49,735 nucleotides of DNA, taken from assembly GCA_009786075.1 (NCBI GenBank), contig WQTX01000008.1, positions 1-49,735 of the forward strand, given 5' to 3'. Origin of the DNA: Bacteroidota bacterium. Its GTDB lineage: Bacteria; Bacteroidota; Bacteroidia; Bacteroidales; UBA1715. The notes under the pieces were generated by a model. The model did not search any database, was not told where the DNA came from, and worked only from the letters and a program-made list of their open reading frames with translations. The translations under genes were made by a program, and so were the position numbers. Shown one piece after another: positions 8,142 to 16,146 of this stretch (positions are counted from its first letter, which is position 1; the number at the start of each line of letters is the position of its first letter).

Positions 8142-8873
8142 TTATTGAAACAACGTATAAGGCAACACTCCAATCAATTTTCCTTTGGTAACATAATCAA
8201 TCACAACCATAAGCACAAGCGCAATTCCGGCAGCAATAGATATTTTTTTCAATATTTGTTTTGTGTCGTATTGTTTGCGAACTTTATCGTGTTCATGAAC
8301 GGCAACAATCATATTATTGAGTATCAGTTTGAAACTATCAACATCGGTTTTTCTGATGTACGTTACCAATCCAAAGTGGGTACTTACCTTAACCGCAGTG
8401 GTTTCATGCTGTCCCGTGAGCATAATCAATTCCATGGAAGGGTCTTGCTGTTGGAGTTTTTGCATGGCGGCAATTCCTTGTTGTTTTTCTTCTTCGCTCA
8501 CATTTTCAAAAAAATGGTCGATAATTGCAAGAAAAATTGACATTTTCGGGAATTTATATTCCGCTAAATACTGCACTAATTGTTCAACATTTTCAAAAGC
8601 TATTGTTTTTTTGAAATTACGGGTATTTTTAAATTTTTCTTGATAACTTTCGCGCAATTGCTCATTGGCTATCACTAAAAATACAAACACTTCGCAGGGA
8701 GTTTGTTTAAATCCTACGTTACCTTTATCGTGTTTTGTTTTCCCTTTTACCCTTTTAACGATGGAAATTGCGTGATTTGCCAATAATTCCGCTGCGCGGG
8801 CTTTCAATTTTTTTTTGGTCAAACCACTATGAGAAACAGGTTTTTTCACGGGCTTTTTCTTAGATTTTGCCAT
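8142..8873 (-). CDS. Membrane-anchored receiver-like protein, function unknown
   Basis: 243 aa. Residues 1-55 are rich in lysine and arginine. Residues 60-190 look like a response-regulator receiver fold: a beta-strand ending in D119 (IFLAIID), then T153 (IMLTG) and K175 (YIRK) in the places of the phospho-acceptor Asp, Thr and Lys. The usual acidic pair after the first strand is not evident, so phosphorylation is uncertain. A single membrane helix lies at 211-228, leaving a short tail. There is no output domain. It is a lone gene with its own promoter. Confidence 0.6.
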   Translation of the reverse strand: MAKSKKKPVKKPVSHSGLTKKKLKARAAELLANHAISIVKRVKGKTKHDKGNVGFKQTPCEVFVFLVIANEQLRESYQEKFKNTRNFKKTIAFENVEQLVQYLAEYKFPKMSIFLAIIDHFFENVSEEEKQQGIAAMQKLQQQDPSMELIMLTGQHETTAVKVSTHFGLVTYIRKTDVDSFKLILNNMIVAVHEHDKVRKQYDTKQILKKISIAAGIALVLMVVIDYVTKGKLIGVLPYTLFQ

Positions 8874-8913
8874 GACTTTTCATTTTTTGGTTAATAAAAC
8901 GAAAGAATTGCCC

Positions 8914-8944
8914 CAAATATATATATATTTTTACTAAAAATCAA
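8914..8944 (-). promoter_or_regulatory. Promoter of the receiver-like gene
   Basis: On the minus strand TTG (8944-8942) and TATATTTG (8921-8914) are 20 bases apart, a close match to the Bacteroidota consensus. The start codon at 8873 lies about 40 bases downstream. Confidence 0.7.
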
Positions 8945-8974
8945 GAGTTTGTGCATTTTTTTTGCATTAACCCA

Positions 8975-10273
8975 TTAACCAAAGAATAAATAGGCTACAA
9001 AAATAGCTGCAATCACACCCGCCAAATCTGCAATTAAGCCTGCTGCCACGGCATAGCGAGTTTTTTTGATGCCCACCAAACCGAAATATAAAGCTATAAT
9101 ATAAAACGTAGTATCGGCAGCTCCCTGAAACAAACACGAAAGCCGTCCGGCAAAACTATCGGCGCCAAAAGTGTTCATACTTTCCACCATCATTGCTTTT
9201 GCACCGCTTCCGCTCAGTGGTTTCATCAGCGCCGTTGGCAAAGCATCGACAAAACGAGTGTCGGAGCTAAACAATCCAAAAATCCAACGCAAACCGTCCA
9301 TAAGCAATTCCATTGCACCCGATGCGCGAAAAACGCCGATTGCTACCAACATTCCTACCATAAACGGAATAATTTTCAGCGTGGTCGTAAACCCGTCTTT
9401 TGCACCGTCGATAAAAGCATCGTACACATTTACTTTTTTGTATAATGCGCCAGCCATAAAACCGACAATAATCAGTAAAAGAATTAAATTGCTTACTACA
9501 CTCGAAAACGTTTGCCATTCATTTTGCCCCCAATTTAAAAACCCAAAAACTGTACGAAACAAAGGAGGAAGAGTTTGATAAAGGGCTTGCATATCAACCA
9601 TAGTGCCAACAATGAGCAATGCTATAATTGCAATTATACTCGCAAAAAATCCCATTACGGTTTTGTTCCACAAGTTAAGTCGTTGGCGAATACCTACATA
9701 TAAAATCGCAGTCATTGTAGAAACTGCCGTAGCAATAAGAAGTGGTATAAAAATATCAGTAGGATTTGCAGCTCCTGCCGTTGCTCGCAACGCCAAAATT
9801 GACACCGGAATAATCGTCAATCCCGAAGTATTGATTGCCAAAAACATAATTTGCGCATTCGATGCGGTATCTTTCTTAGGGTTAAGCTCTTGTAAACTTT
9901 GCATTGCCTTCAATCCCATGGGTGTGGCGGCATTGTCCAAACCAAGCATATTTGCCGAAAAATTCATTAAAAGCTGTCCGTTTGCGGGGTGGTTTTTGGG
10001 AATTTCGGGGAACAATTTCGAGAAAAATCCACCGACAATTCTACCCATAAAGCGTATTGCACCTGCTCGTTCGCCTATATTCATAAATCCGAGCCAAAGC
10101 GTCATAACGCCGGCAAGTGGCAGAGCTATTTTCATAACCCCCAATTCTGCCATATCGAAGGTGCTTTTCACCATTTCATGAAAAACAACAGTATCGCCGT
10201 CGAGAAAAAATTTCACAAGCGCAACTACGAAGCCAACAAGAAAAAATCCTACCCAAATGTAATTTAAAGCCAT
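8975..10273 (-). CDS. Nucleoside-recognition (fused SpmA/SpmB-type) membrane protein
   Basis: 432 aa starting at MALNYIWVGFF (ATG at 10273). An in-frame ATG 17 codons upstream lies inside the preceding gene and is less likely. There are two Gate/nucleoside-recognition-like halves: the first has 'MNFSANMLGLDNAATPMGLKAM'-type SpmA features, the second the SpmB-like 'MKPLSGSGAKAMM' and 'FQGAADTTFYI'. In Bacilli these are two spore proteins; Bacteroidota carry them fused with unknown function. The start is 4 bases after the glycosyltransferase stop, so they are probably co-transcribed. Confidence 0.85.
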   Translation of the reverse strand: MALNYIWVGFFLVGFVVALVKFFLDGDTVVFHEMVKSTFDMAELGVMKIALPLAGVMTLWLGFMNIGERAGAIRFMGRIVGGFFSKLFPEIPKNHPANGQLLMNFSANMLGLDNAATPMGLKAMQSLQELNPKKDTASNAQIMFLAINTSGLTIIPVSILALRATAGAANPTDIFIPLLIATAVSTMTAILYVGIRQRLNLWNKTVMGFFASIIAIIALLIVGTMVDMQALYQTLPPLFRTVFGFLNWGQNEWQTFSSVVSNLILLLIIVGFMAGALYKKVNVYDAFIDGAKDGFTTTLKIIPFMVGMLVAIGVFRASGAMELLMDGLRWIFGLFSSDTRFVDALPTALMKPLSGSGAKAMMVESMNTFGADSFAGRLSCLFQGAADTTFYIIALYFGLVGIKKTRYAVAAGLIADLAGVIAAIFVAYLFFG

Positions 10274-10277
10274 GGTG

Positions 10278-11402
10278 TTATATAATTTTTCGTCCTTTCC
10301 ACGATTTCGGAAAACACAGCGCAAAAATAGGAATTAATACTATATACAGCACATAAAATACTTGAAATACTACTACTTGCGGTAATAATTTTTGTTTTTG
10401 GAAAGTGGGCAGTGTGAATGCAAAAAACAGTACGTCGACGAGTGTTTTTACGCCAAAGGCAAATATGATTAGTGAGTAGTGATTAGTGATTAGTGAGACT
10501 ACAATCGTGCTTAGCACACAAAAACTTGTAGCATACACAATTGCAGCAACCGTCAAACTCCACCCATCGCGATAGCCGCCTGTTTTTGATGCCCAGCGAA
10601 TGCGTTGTTTTATAAATTGTTTCACGGTTTCGGGTGCATTTGTTGTTACCATTGCTTTAGGCGACCCAACAAACACAACCGCCTCTTTATCAATCAGTTT
10701 TGCTTTGTGCAGTAAAAACACATCATCGCCCGAAGAATAGGCGGAATTTGTTTCGTACTGATTTTGAGCAAATTGACGGGAAATGCACATATTAGCGGCA
10801 TTGCAACTAAACGCTTTGTGCACTTTTGCCAAACCGCCTTGCATGGCAACGAGCGACAGAAAATCTAAGGTAAACCATTGCTGTAAAAAGTTTTTTTCGA
10901 CACTATGATTAACTAAACCAAAGAAAAAATGTGCCGATTTGTGTTGTGCAATTTGCTCTACGTACGCCGAAATCCACGTTGATGGAAGTTCACAATCGGC
11001 ATCGGTAAACAAAATATATTCATTGTTCGTTTGCTCCACCGCCCACGCAAGCGCTTGTTTTTTTCCTGCAACTTCGAGCGGACATTGCAGAATTTTATAC
11101 AGTATATTATTGTGCGTTAATTCTTGCAATTTTGCAAAACTATTGTCGGTTGAATGGTCGTCAACGAGCAGAATTTCAATTAAATGTTTTGGGTAATGGA
11201 GCGCATTGAGGCTTACAATAAGTGTAGGAATTGTTTGCACTTCATTGCGCAAGGCTATAATAATGCTTATTGTTGGTTGGAAAATTTCTGTGGCAACATT
11301 CTGTTTTTTGCGCCAGCCGTAGAGAGCGTAGAATACAAGGGCGGCATAACAAAATAGTATGATGTGTAAGATATGAAATATGAGATACATTTTAATTAAC
11401 AA
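10278..11402 (-). CDS. Membrane-bound family 2 glycosyltransferase
   Basis: 374 aa. One N-terminal membrane helix (about 6-28) precedes the GT-A domain, with DD in LLVDDHSTD (81-82), the DxD motif DAD at 134-136, GDD at 225-227 and the QxxRW motif QRIRW at 266-270. Three to four C-terminal helices follow. This is the layout of processive or lipid-linked inverting transferases facing the cytoplasm. Residues about 304-313 are encoded by an ACTAATCACT-type repeat (10470-10501). The start could also be four codons later. Donor and acceptor are unknown. Confidence 0.88.
   Translation of the reverse strand: MLIKMYLIFHILHIILFCYAALVFYALYGWRKKQNVATEIFQPTISIIIALRNEVQTIPTLIVSLNALHYPKHLIEILLVDDHSTDNSFAKLQELTHNNILYKILQCPLEVAGKKQALAWAVEQTNNEYILFTDADCELPSTWISAYVEQIAQHKSAHFFFGLVNHSVEKNFLQQWFTLDFLSLVAMQGGLAKVHKAFSCNAANMCISRQFAQNQYETNSAYSSGDDVFLLHKAKLIDKEAVVFVGSPKAMVTTNAPETVKQFIKQRIRWASKTGGYRDGWSLTVAAIVYATSFCVLSTIVVSLITNHYSLIIFAFGVKTLVDVLFFAFTLPTFQKQKLLPQVVVFQVFYVLYIVLIPIFALCFPKSWKGRKII
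10470..10501. repeat. ATTAGTGA-type short tandem repeat inside the glycosyltransferase gene
   Basis: GATTAGTGAGTAGTGATTAG and a further GTGATTAGTGAG lie in frame within a predicted membrane helix. Related ACTCACTACTCA sequence overlaps the ispD stop at 30370. Confidence 0.7.
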
Positions 11403-11482
11403 TTACCATTTTTTTCTTATAATATCTTTCGCAAAAATAGTAATTTTCATGTGTTATTTTCGTTTTTTTACTTCGTTAATCC

Positions 11483-11515
11483 AACTTTTCCAAAGTTCTA
11501 AACTTTGGAAAAGTT
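11483..11515. repeat. Family P 33-bp hairpin, copy 2
   Basis: Identical to copy 1 at 1188-1220. It lies 6 bases beyond the mutY stop codon and could serve as its mRNA 3' hairpin, though no strong T-run follows on the minus strand. Confidence 0.9.
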
Positions 11516-11521
11516 TACCGA

Positions 11522-12331
11522 TTATAAAAAATACCGCTCATTTTCGCTCTGCACCATACAATCTTTAAGCAAAGCCGCAAGCAATTCAGCGGTAAGTTCT
11601 TCCGAAATATGCAAGGAATGTGCAATAAATTCCTGCGTACACACACCCTCTTTAAGCAACAAACGCAGTATTTGCGCACGTTTTTGCCGGTTGGAACCTT
11701 CAAATTTCGATTGCGTGGTGTGCATTTTCGACAGGCGATTGTAATTTCCCTCTGTTTTTTTCAACAGCGTGCCGTAATCCATCAATGCCCAATACCATCG
11801 GCGGGGATTTTTGGTGTACAAAGTTTGTTGCACCAGCGAACGCAGGGTTGTTTCGTCTATTTTTTCGGTTTCGTGCGGCATAAATGTATAAATAAACACC
11901 GTGCGTACATTGGTTTCTACAAACACTTCGGGTTGATTGAAGGCATACACAAGGATTGAAGCAGCAGTGTTTATGCCTATTCCGGGCAGTTTTACAAGTT
12001 CGTCAACCGTTCGTGGGAATTGTCCTTTTTGAACAATTGCCTGTGCCGTTTGATGCAAAAAACGGGCACGTCGATTATAACCCAATCCCGACCAACGCTG
12101 CAAAACTTCGTAAAAATCAGCAGCTGCAAGGCTTTCAATTGTGGGAAATGCCTCTATAAATTCCTCGAATTTAATCAGCACCCGTGCTACCTGCGTTTGC
12201 TGCAACATAATTTCGGAAAGCAACACGTAGTACTCGGTCGGATTGCTGCGCCATGGCATTTCACGGTACAATTCTTGACCTTTTTGCAGTACAAGATTTT
12301 GGAAGTCTGATATTTCAATAGAAGATAACAT
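11522..12331 (-). CDS. mutY: MutY-like adenine DNA glycosylase lacking the Fe-S cluster
   Basis: 269 aa of the HhH-GPD superfamily. MutY features are the catalytic E40 in LLSEIMLQQTQVA, WSGLGYNRRA (80-89) and the helix-hairpin-helix LPGIGINTAAS (115-125). In classical MutY this is followed by a catalytic Asp and four cysteines for a [4Fe-4S] cluster. Here the position reads FVETN, so Glu139 replaces Asp, and only two scattered cysteines occur (C231, C258). The C-terminal Nudix-like 8-oxoG-sensing domain is also absent; the last 50 residues look like a winged helix. A shortened Fe-S-independent subfamily is the likely identity, and A:G specificity is inferred. Confidence 0.8.
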   Translation of the reverse strand: MLSSIEISDFQNLVLQKGQELYREMPWRSNPTEYYVLLSEIMLQQTQVARVLIKFEEFIEAFPTIESLAAADFYEVLQRWSGLGYNRRARFLHQTAQAIVQKGQFPRTVDELVKLPGIGINTAASILVYAFNQPEVFVETNVRTVFIYTFMPHETEKIDETTLRSLVQQTLYTKNPRRWYWALMDYGTLLKKTEGNYNRLSKMHTTQSKFEGSNRQKRAQILRLLLKEGVCTQEFIAHSLHISEELTAELLAALLKDCMVQSENERYFL

Positions 12332-12334
12332 ACA

Positions 12335-12425
12335 GAATGTGCCAATACGACAATATGCAAATGTGCTAATTAATAACTCTGATTATTTATATCTAATTGA
12401 CTTATTGGCATATTAGTTTATTGGC
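12335..12425. repeat. Family W TTGGCATATT-type inverted repeat
   Basis: Left part GTGCCAATACGACAATATGC and right part TTATTGGCATATT (twice) form imperfect pairing. The right end encodes the last TerC codons (MPIN) and its stop. Similar sequence forms the inverted repeat at 34926-35020. Confidence 0.65.
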
Positions 12426-13390
12426 ATATTTTGTTTCCTATCTTTATAAATAGAAACCACCACCCCGGCACCTAAAATAAGTATAATTATAAGAAGTGAA
12501 ATTTGAGTTGGCAAATGCCACACTTCCATCAAAAGCATTTTTATACCAATAAATAATAGCAGTACAATTAAACTTTTTTGCAAATAACGGAATTTATTGA
12601 GCATGGAAACCAACACAAAATACAGCGAACGTAAACCCAAAATAGCGAAGACATTGGAAGTAAATACTATAAATGGGTCTTTAGTGATTACAAAAATTGC
12701 AGGAATAGAGTCCACGGCAAATAAAACATCGGAGGCTTCAATAATAATAAGTGCCAGCATGAGCGGTGTTAAAGCTCGTTTGCCATTGATGCGAGTAAAA
12801 AATTTATTGCCATCGAAATCTTTACTTACCGGATATATTTTTCGTATCCATTGTACCATTTTATTTTTATCGGCATCAAATTCGTTTTCTTTTCCAAAAA
12901 TCATTTTCAGTGCCGAGAAAATAAGCAACGCACCAAAAACATACATAATCCAATCGAATTTTTGCACCAATGCTGCGCCTATCACAATCATTACACCACG
13001 AAAAACGAGTGCGCCTAAAATACCCCAAAACAACACCCTGTGTTGATATTGTTGCGGAATTTTGAAATACGAAAATAGCATTGCAATCACAAAAATATTG
13101 TCTAAACTGAGCGATTTTTCAATTATGTAACCGGTAAAAAATTCCAATGCCGCTGTTTTTCCCGGATTATCAAAATGTTGCGAATGTGACGCAAGTTCAA
13201 ACCAATTATGCTCGTAAACGAAATACACCAACACATTGAACAACAACGCTATAAAAACCCAAAAACTCGTTGTTAACAGCGCTTCTTTTGTTGACATTAC
13301 GTGCTCTTTTTTATTAAGAACTCCCAAATCGAGAGCCAATAATAAGCACACTATAACCACAAAAATTGCCCACGCTTCTACTTGTAACAT
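12413..13390 (-). CDS. TerC/Alx-family integral membrane protein
   Basis: 325 aa with about nine membrane helices. Hallmarks are the acidic membrane motifs EKSLSLDNIFV (about 91-101) and EASDVLFAVDSIPA (about 219-232), plus the N-terminal LLALDLG. TerC/Alx proteins handle metal ions (manganese efflux is known for some members) in the inner membrane. No tellurite-resistance neighbours are present, so a housekeeping metal role is more likely. The last residues NMPIN and the stop are read from a TTGGCATATT repeat. A TATTTTTG -7 box lies at 13416-13409. Confidence 0.9.
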   Translation of the reverse strand: MLQVEAWAIFVVIVCLLLALDLGVLNKKEHVMSTKEALLTTSFWVFIALLFNVLVYFVYEHNWFELASHSQHFDNPGKTAALEFFTGYIIEKSLSLDNIFVIAMLFSYFKIPQQYQHRVLFWGILGALVFRGVMIVIGAALVQKFDWIMYVFGALLIFSALKMIFGKENEFDADKNKMVQWIRKIYPVSKDFDGNKFFTRINGKRALTPLMLALIIIEASDVLFAVDSIPAIFVITKDPFIVFTSNVFAILGLRSLYFVLVSMLNKFRYLQKSLIVLLLFIGIKMLLMEVWHLPTQISLLIIILILGAGVVVSIYKDRKQNMPIN

Positions 13391-13408
13391 AATCTTTTAC
13401 TTTTTGCG

Positions 13409-13416
13409 CAAAAATA
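13409..13416 (-). promoter_or_regulatory. -7 box of the TerC gene
   Basis: The minus strand reads TATTTTTG, matching TAnnTTTG, about 20 bases before the ATG at 13390. No -33 TTG is obvious. Confidence 0.45.
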
Positions 13417-13562
13417 CGTTTTAATTATAAATTATGAATTACAAATTGTAAATTATTTAACCTACTCACTAAATCAAAAGACTATTCTATGGAAACGTTT
13501 TTTACAACAAAAGTTCCGCGGTGTCAACATTTTTTTGTTTCTTTGCGCAAAATTTCAAAACC

Positions 13563-15830
13563 ATGCAGAAACCTTCTCTTTTTCTCTTTATAATTATCTC
13601 TATATTAACGAATAGTGCGTTTGCACAAAATGATACTACCCAACAGATTGAATACCCTCCTATTTCGACTATTCCGCCGATAATTGTGATTGCTACAAAA
13701 AGTACGTTTGATAATTCTGCAACTTCGCATACAGTAATCAACGAACAAGAAATTATATCGGCGCAAATAAGCAATTTGTCGGATATTACTCGTATTGCAC
13801 CCAATTTTTATATGCCCGATTACGGCAGCAAAGGTACGGCAAGCGTGTTTGTGCGTGGCGTGGGTGCGCGCATGAACGAACCGTCGATTGGCGTGTATGT
13901 CGACGGCATTCCTTATCTCGACAAACATTCGTTCAATTTCGATTTTTACGATATTAATTCGATTGTGCTTTTGCGCGGACCGCAATCCACGCTTTTCGGC
14001 AGAAACAGCATAGGCGGCGTAGTGCAAATTTCTACGCTTTCGCCCTTTGCATTTGAAGGTACAAAACTTTCGATTTCGTATGGTAATCGCAATGCGTATC
14101 GCTACAGTGCGGCTCATTATACGCAATTGTCCGACAATTTCGGCGTGAGCTTTGCCGTGAACACAAGCGGCGACGATGGTTTTTTTCGTAATGAATTTTT
14201 GGGTACCTACGATTCGCAAAAAACTCGCGGCGTTCGCGCCAAAATTGATTGGCGACTGCCCCAAAATTGGACTGTGCAGGCAAACGTGCTTTTCGACCAA
14301 ACGCTGCAAAATGCTTTCCCCTACGCTTATTTCGACAAAGAATTGCAACGCCCTACCACAATTGCCTACAATCATCAAGGAATATACAATAGAGATGTGC
14401 TAAATTCAGGATTATTACTGAGCAAAAAAATGAAAAAAACGCAATTCACTTCGGCAACAAGCTACCAACATTTGAACGATTCTATACAAATGGACCAAGA
14501 TTACACCATTGATTCATTGTTCCGGCTCAATCAAACACAGTGCCAAAACAGTATTACACAGGAATTTACGTGGCGTTCCACCAGTAATAAACCATATTCG
14601 TGGATTGTGGGCGCATTCGGGTTTGTAAAATCGAACGATATAAATTCTCTCATGACAATGGAACAAGGCATGATGAACACAATACAAGGACATATGAACG
14701 CTGCTATGGACGAAGCGCGCAAAGAAAAACCGAAAACGCCTTTTGTTGATTTAGGTTCACAAATCGACATTCCCGGCAGGTTCAAAATGAACAATTACGG
14801 TGCGGCGGTGTATCATCAGTCGGAATTGAAATTTTTGGAAAAATTCACGGCAACTGCCGGTGTGCGCCTCGATGTGGAACAAACTGCAATAGATTACAAT
14901 TCGCAAGCAATTTTGAACACCACCGTTACCGGCGAAATATTCCCCGTTCCATTTCACAGCAAAATTGTGCTCTCGGCATTTGGCAAAGAACACGAAACTT
15001 TTGTAAACATTACTCCGAAATTTTCGCTAAAATATGATATTTCCAACAATGCATACGTGTATGCCACCGTGGCGCAAGGCAAAAAATCGGGCGGCTACAA
15101 TTATTCAATGCTATCGAGCGTGTTTCAAAAAACATTAAATGAAATGCGCAGTCATGTAAAAAGCGATACTTTGGAAATTGCCGAAGATATGCTGTATTAC
15201 AAACCCGAAAGTTTGTGGAATTTTGAAGTTGGTTCTCATTTTTCTTTATTTGAAAACAAACTTAGGGTTGCTGTGGCAGCATATTACATTCACTACAGCG
15301 ATATGCAAATAGTGAGCACGCTTGCTACCAACAACGGTAGCCGCATGATTGTAAATGCAGGACGGAGTACTAATTACGGCACGGAATTTTCGGCACGGTG
15401 GGTTGTTACACACAATTTAATATTCAACGCACAGCATGGTTATACCCGTGCCACGTTCGATAATTTTGTGTTCGACGGCAACGATTACAGCGGCAATTAT
15501 GTTCCCTTTGTGCCTCGCAACACACTCAGTGCGGGCGTAGATTACACCATAGATATTAACAAGCGGTTGCTTGAAAATATTGTTGTTGCAGCACAATATT
15601 CGTACTACACCAATATTTATTTTACGGAGCGCAACAATGTGCAAGAGAAATTTTACGATATTGTGAATGCCACGCTTACATTCAAAACCAAAATTTTTGA
15701 TTACGGTGTATGGGTTAAAAATGCCTTCAACCGCAAATACATGGTGTTTTACTGCGAAAGTATGGGTAATGGTTTTGCGCAACAGGGCAAACCGCTGCAA
15801 TTTGGGGGGGCACTTTCGGCGAAGTTTTAA
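13563..15830 (+). CDS. TonB-dependent outer-membrane receptor
   Basis: 755 aa from MQKPSLFLF. An ATG 14 codons upstream would add a poor N-terminus ahead of a clear signal peptide (cleavage after SAFA). PPIIVIATKST near 38-48 may be the TonB box. The plug domain (about 55-165) includes SVFVRGVGARMNEPSIGVYVDG-like sequence and LLRGPQSTLFGRNSIGGVV. The 22-strand barrel follows and ends in the typical C-terminal aromatic (SAKF). There is no N-terminal carboxypeptidase-regulatory domain and no SusD neighbour, so it is not a SusC glycan transporter. Ligand unknown; siderophore, haem or cobalamin would be usual. Confidence 0.92.
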   Translation: MQKPSLFLFIIISILTNSAFAQNDTTQQIEYPPISTIPPIIVIATKSTFDNSATSHTVINEQEIISAQISNLSDITRIAPNFYMPDYGSKGTASVFVRGVGARMNEPSIGVYVDGIPYLDKHSFNFDFYDINSIVLLRGPQSTLFGRNSIGGVVQISTLSPFAFEGTKLSISYGNRNAYRYSAAHYTQLSDNFGVSFAVNTSGDDGFFRNEFLGTYDSQKTRGVRAKIDWRLPQNWTVQANVLFDQTLQNAFPYAYFDKELQRPTTIAYNHQGIYNRDVLNSGLLLSKKMKKTQFTSATSYQHLNDSIQMDQDYTIDSLFRLNQTQCQNSITQEFTWRSTSNKPYSWIVGAFGFVKSNDINSLMTMEQGMMNTIQGHMNAAMDEARKEKPKTPFVDLGSQIDIPGRFKMNNYGAAVYHQSELKFLEKFTATAGVRLDVEQTAIDYNSQAILNTTVTGEIFPVPFHSKIVLSAFGKEHETFVNITPKFSLKYDISNNAYVYATVAQGKKSGGYNYSMLSSVFQKTLNEMRSHVKSDTLEIAEDMLYYKPESLWNFEVGSHFSLFENKLRVAVAAYYIHYSDMQIVSTLATNNGSRMIVNAGRSTNYGTEFSARWVVTHNLIFNAQHGYTRATFDNFVFDGNDYSGNYVPFVPRNTLSAGVDYTIDINKRLLENIVVAAQYSYYTNIYFTERNNVQEKFYDIVNATLTFKTKIFDYGVWVKNAFNRKYMVFYCESMGNGFAQQGKPLQFGGALSAKF

Positions 15831-15873
15831 TAATTGAAAATGATTATCCGTGTTTGTACCTAAGCAAAAAGCT

Positions 15874-15961
15874 GGATTGCTTCGTTCCTCGCAATGACGC
15901 TCTTTTGTTGATTTGTGCAAACTCTCGAAAGAGCGTCATTGCGAACGAAGTGAAGCAATCC
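15874..15961 (+). repeat. Family R 88-bp palindromic element, full copy
   Basis: It begins GGATTGCTTCGTTCCTCGCA and ends with the near inverse (GAACGAAGTGAAGCAATCC). It has the same length and loop (TTGTTGATTTGTGCAAACTC) as the copy at 35186-35273. Confidence 0.9.
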
Positions 15962-16001
15962 ATTTCTTTTTTTTGGATTTTAATTGGATAACGGAAAAAT
16001 A

Positions 16002-16097
16002 GGTTACTTTTGAGTGAAATTTCTTTATTACTGAGGTGGTTGCTGAGCTTGTCGAAGTATTGTTTTGTAAAAAATCAGGTATAAATTAGGTTTTTTT
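16002..16097 (+). repeat. Dispersed repeat X, copy 2, carrying a 23-bp insert
   Basis: It matches copy 1 (7250-7320) apart from a few substitutions and an extra 23 bases at 16038-16060 that begin GGTTGCTGAGCTTGTCGAAG. The same 23-base sequence, with three central changes, is found alone at 31093-31115. Confidence 0.88.
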
Positions 16098-16146
16098 AAC
16101 CCATTATCAACATTATTCAATTATTCAGTTATTCAATTATTCAACA

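Larger units (their letters stand above)
15831..16146. other. Repeat-only intergenic region
   Basis: No ORF is supported in these 316 bases. They hold a full family R element (15874-15961) and repeat X copy 2 with its 23-base insert (16002-16097), then an AT-rich leader with iterated ATTATTCA before the ATG at 16147. Confidence 0.8.

Noticed and set aside
9603-10181. 192-codon plus-strand ORF opposite the SpmA/SpmB-like gene
   Set aside because: It is a shadow of a clearly coding minus-strand membrane protein, with no start signal or family resemblance.
13605-14378. 257-codon minus-strand ORF inside the TonB receptor gene
   Set aside because: The plus-strand frame has a signal peptide, plug and barrel motifs; the antisense frame has no recognisable domain and arises from the codon bias of the real gene.
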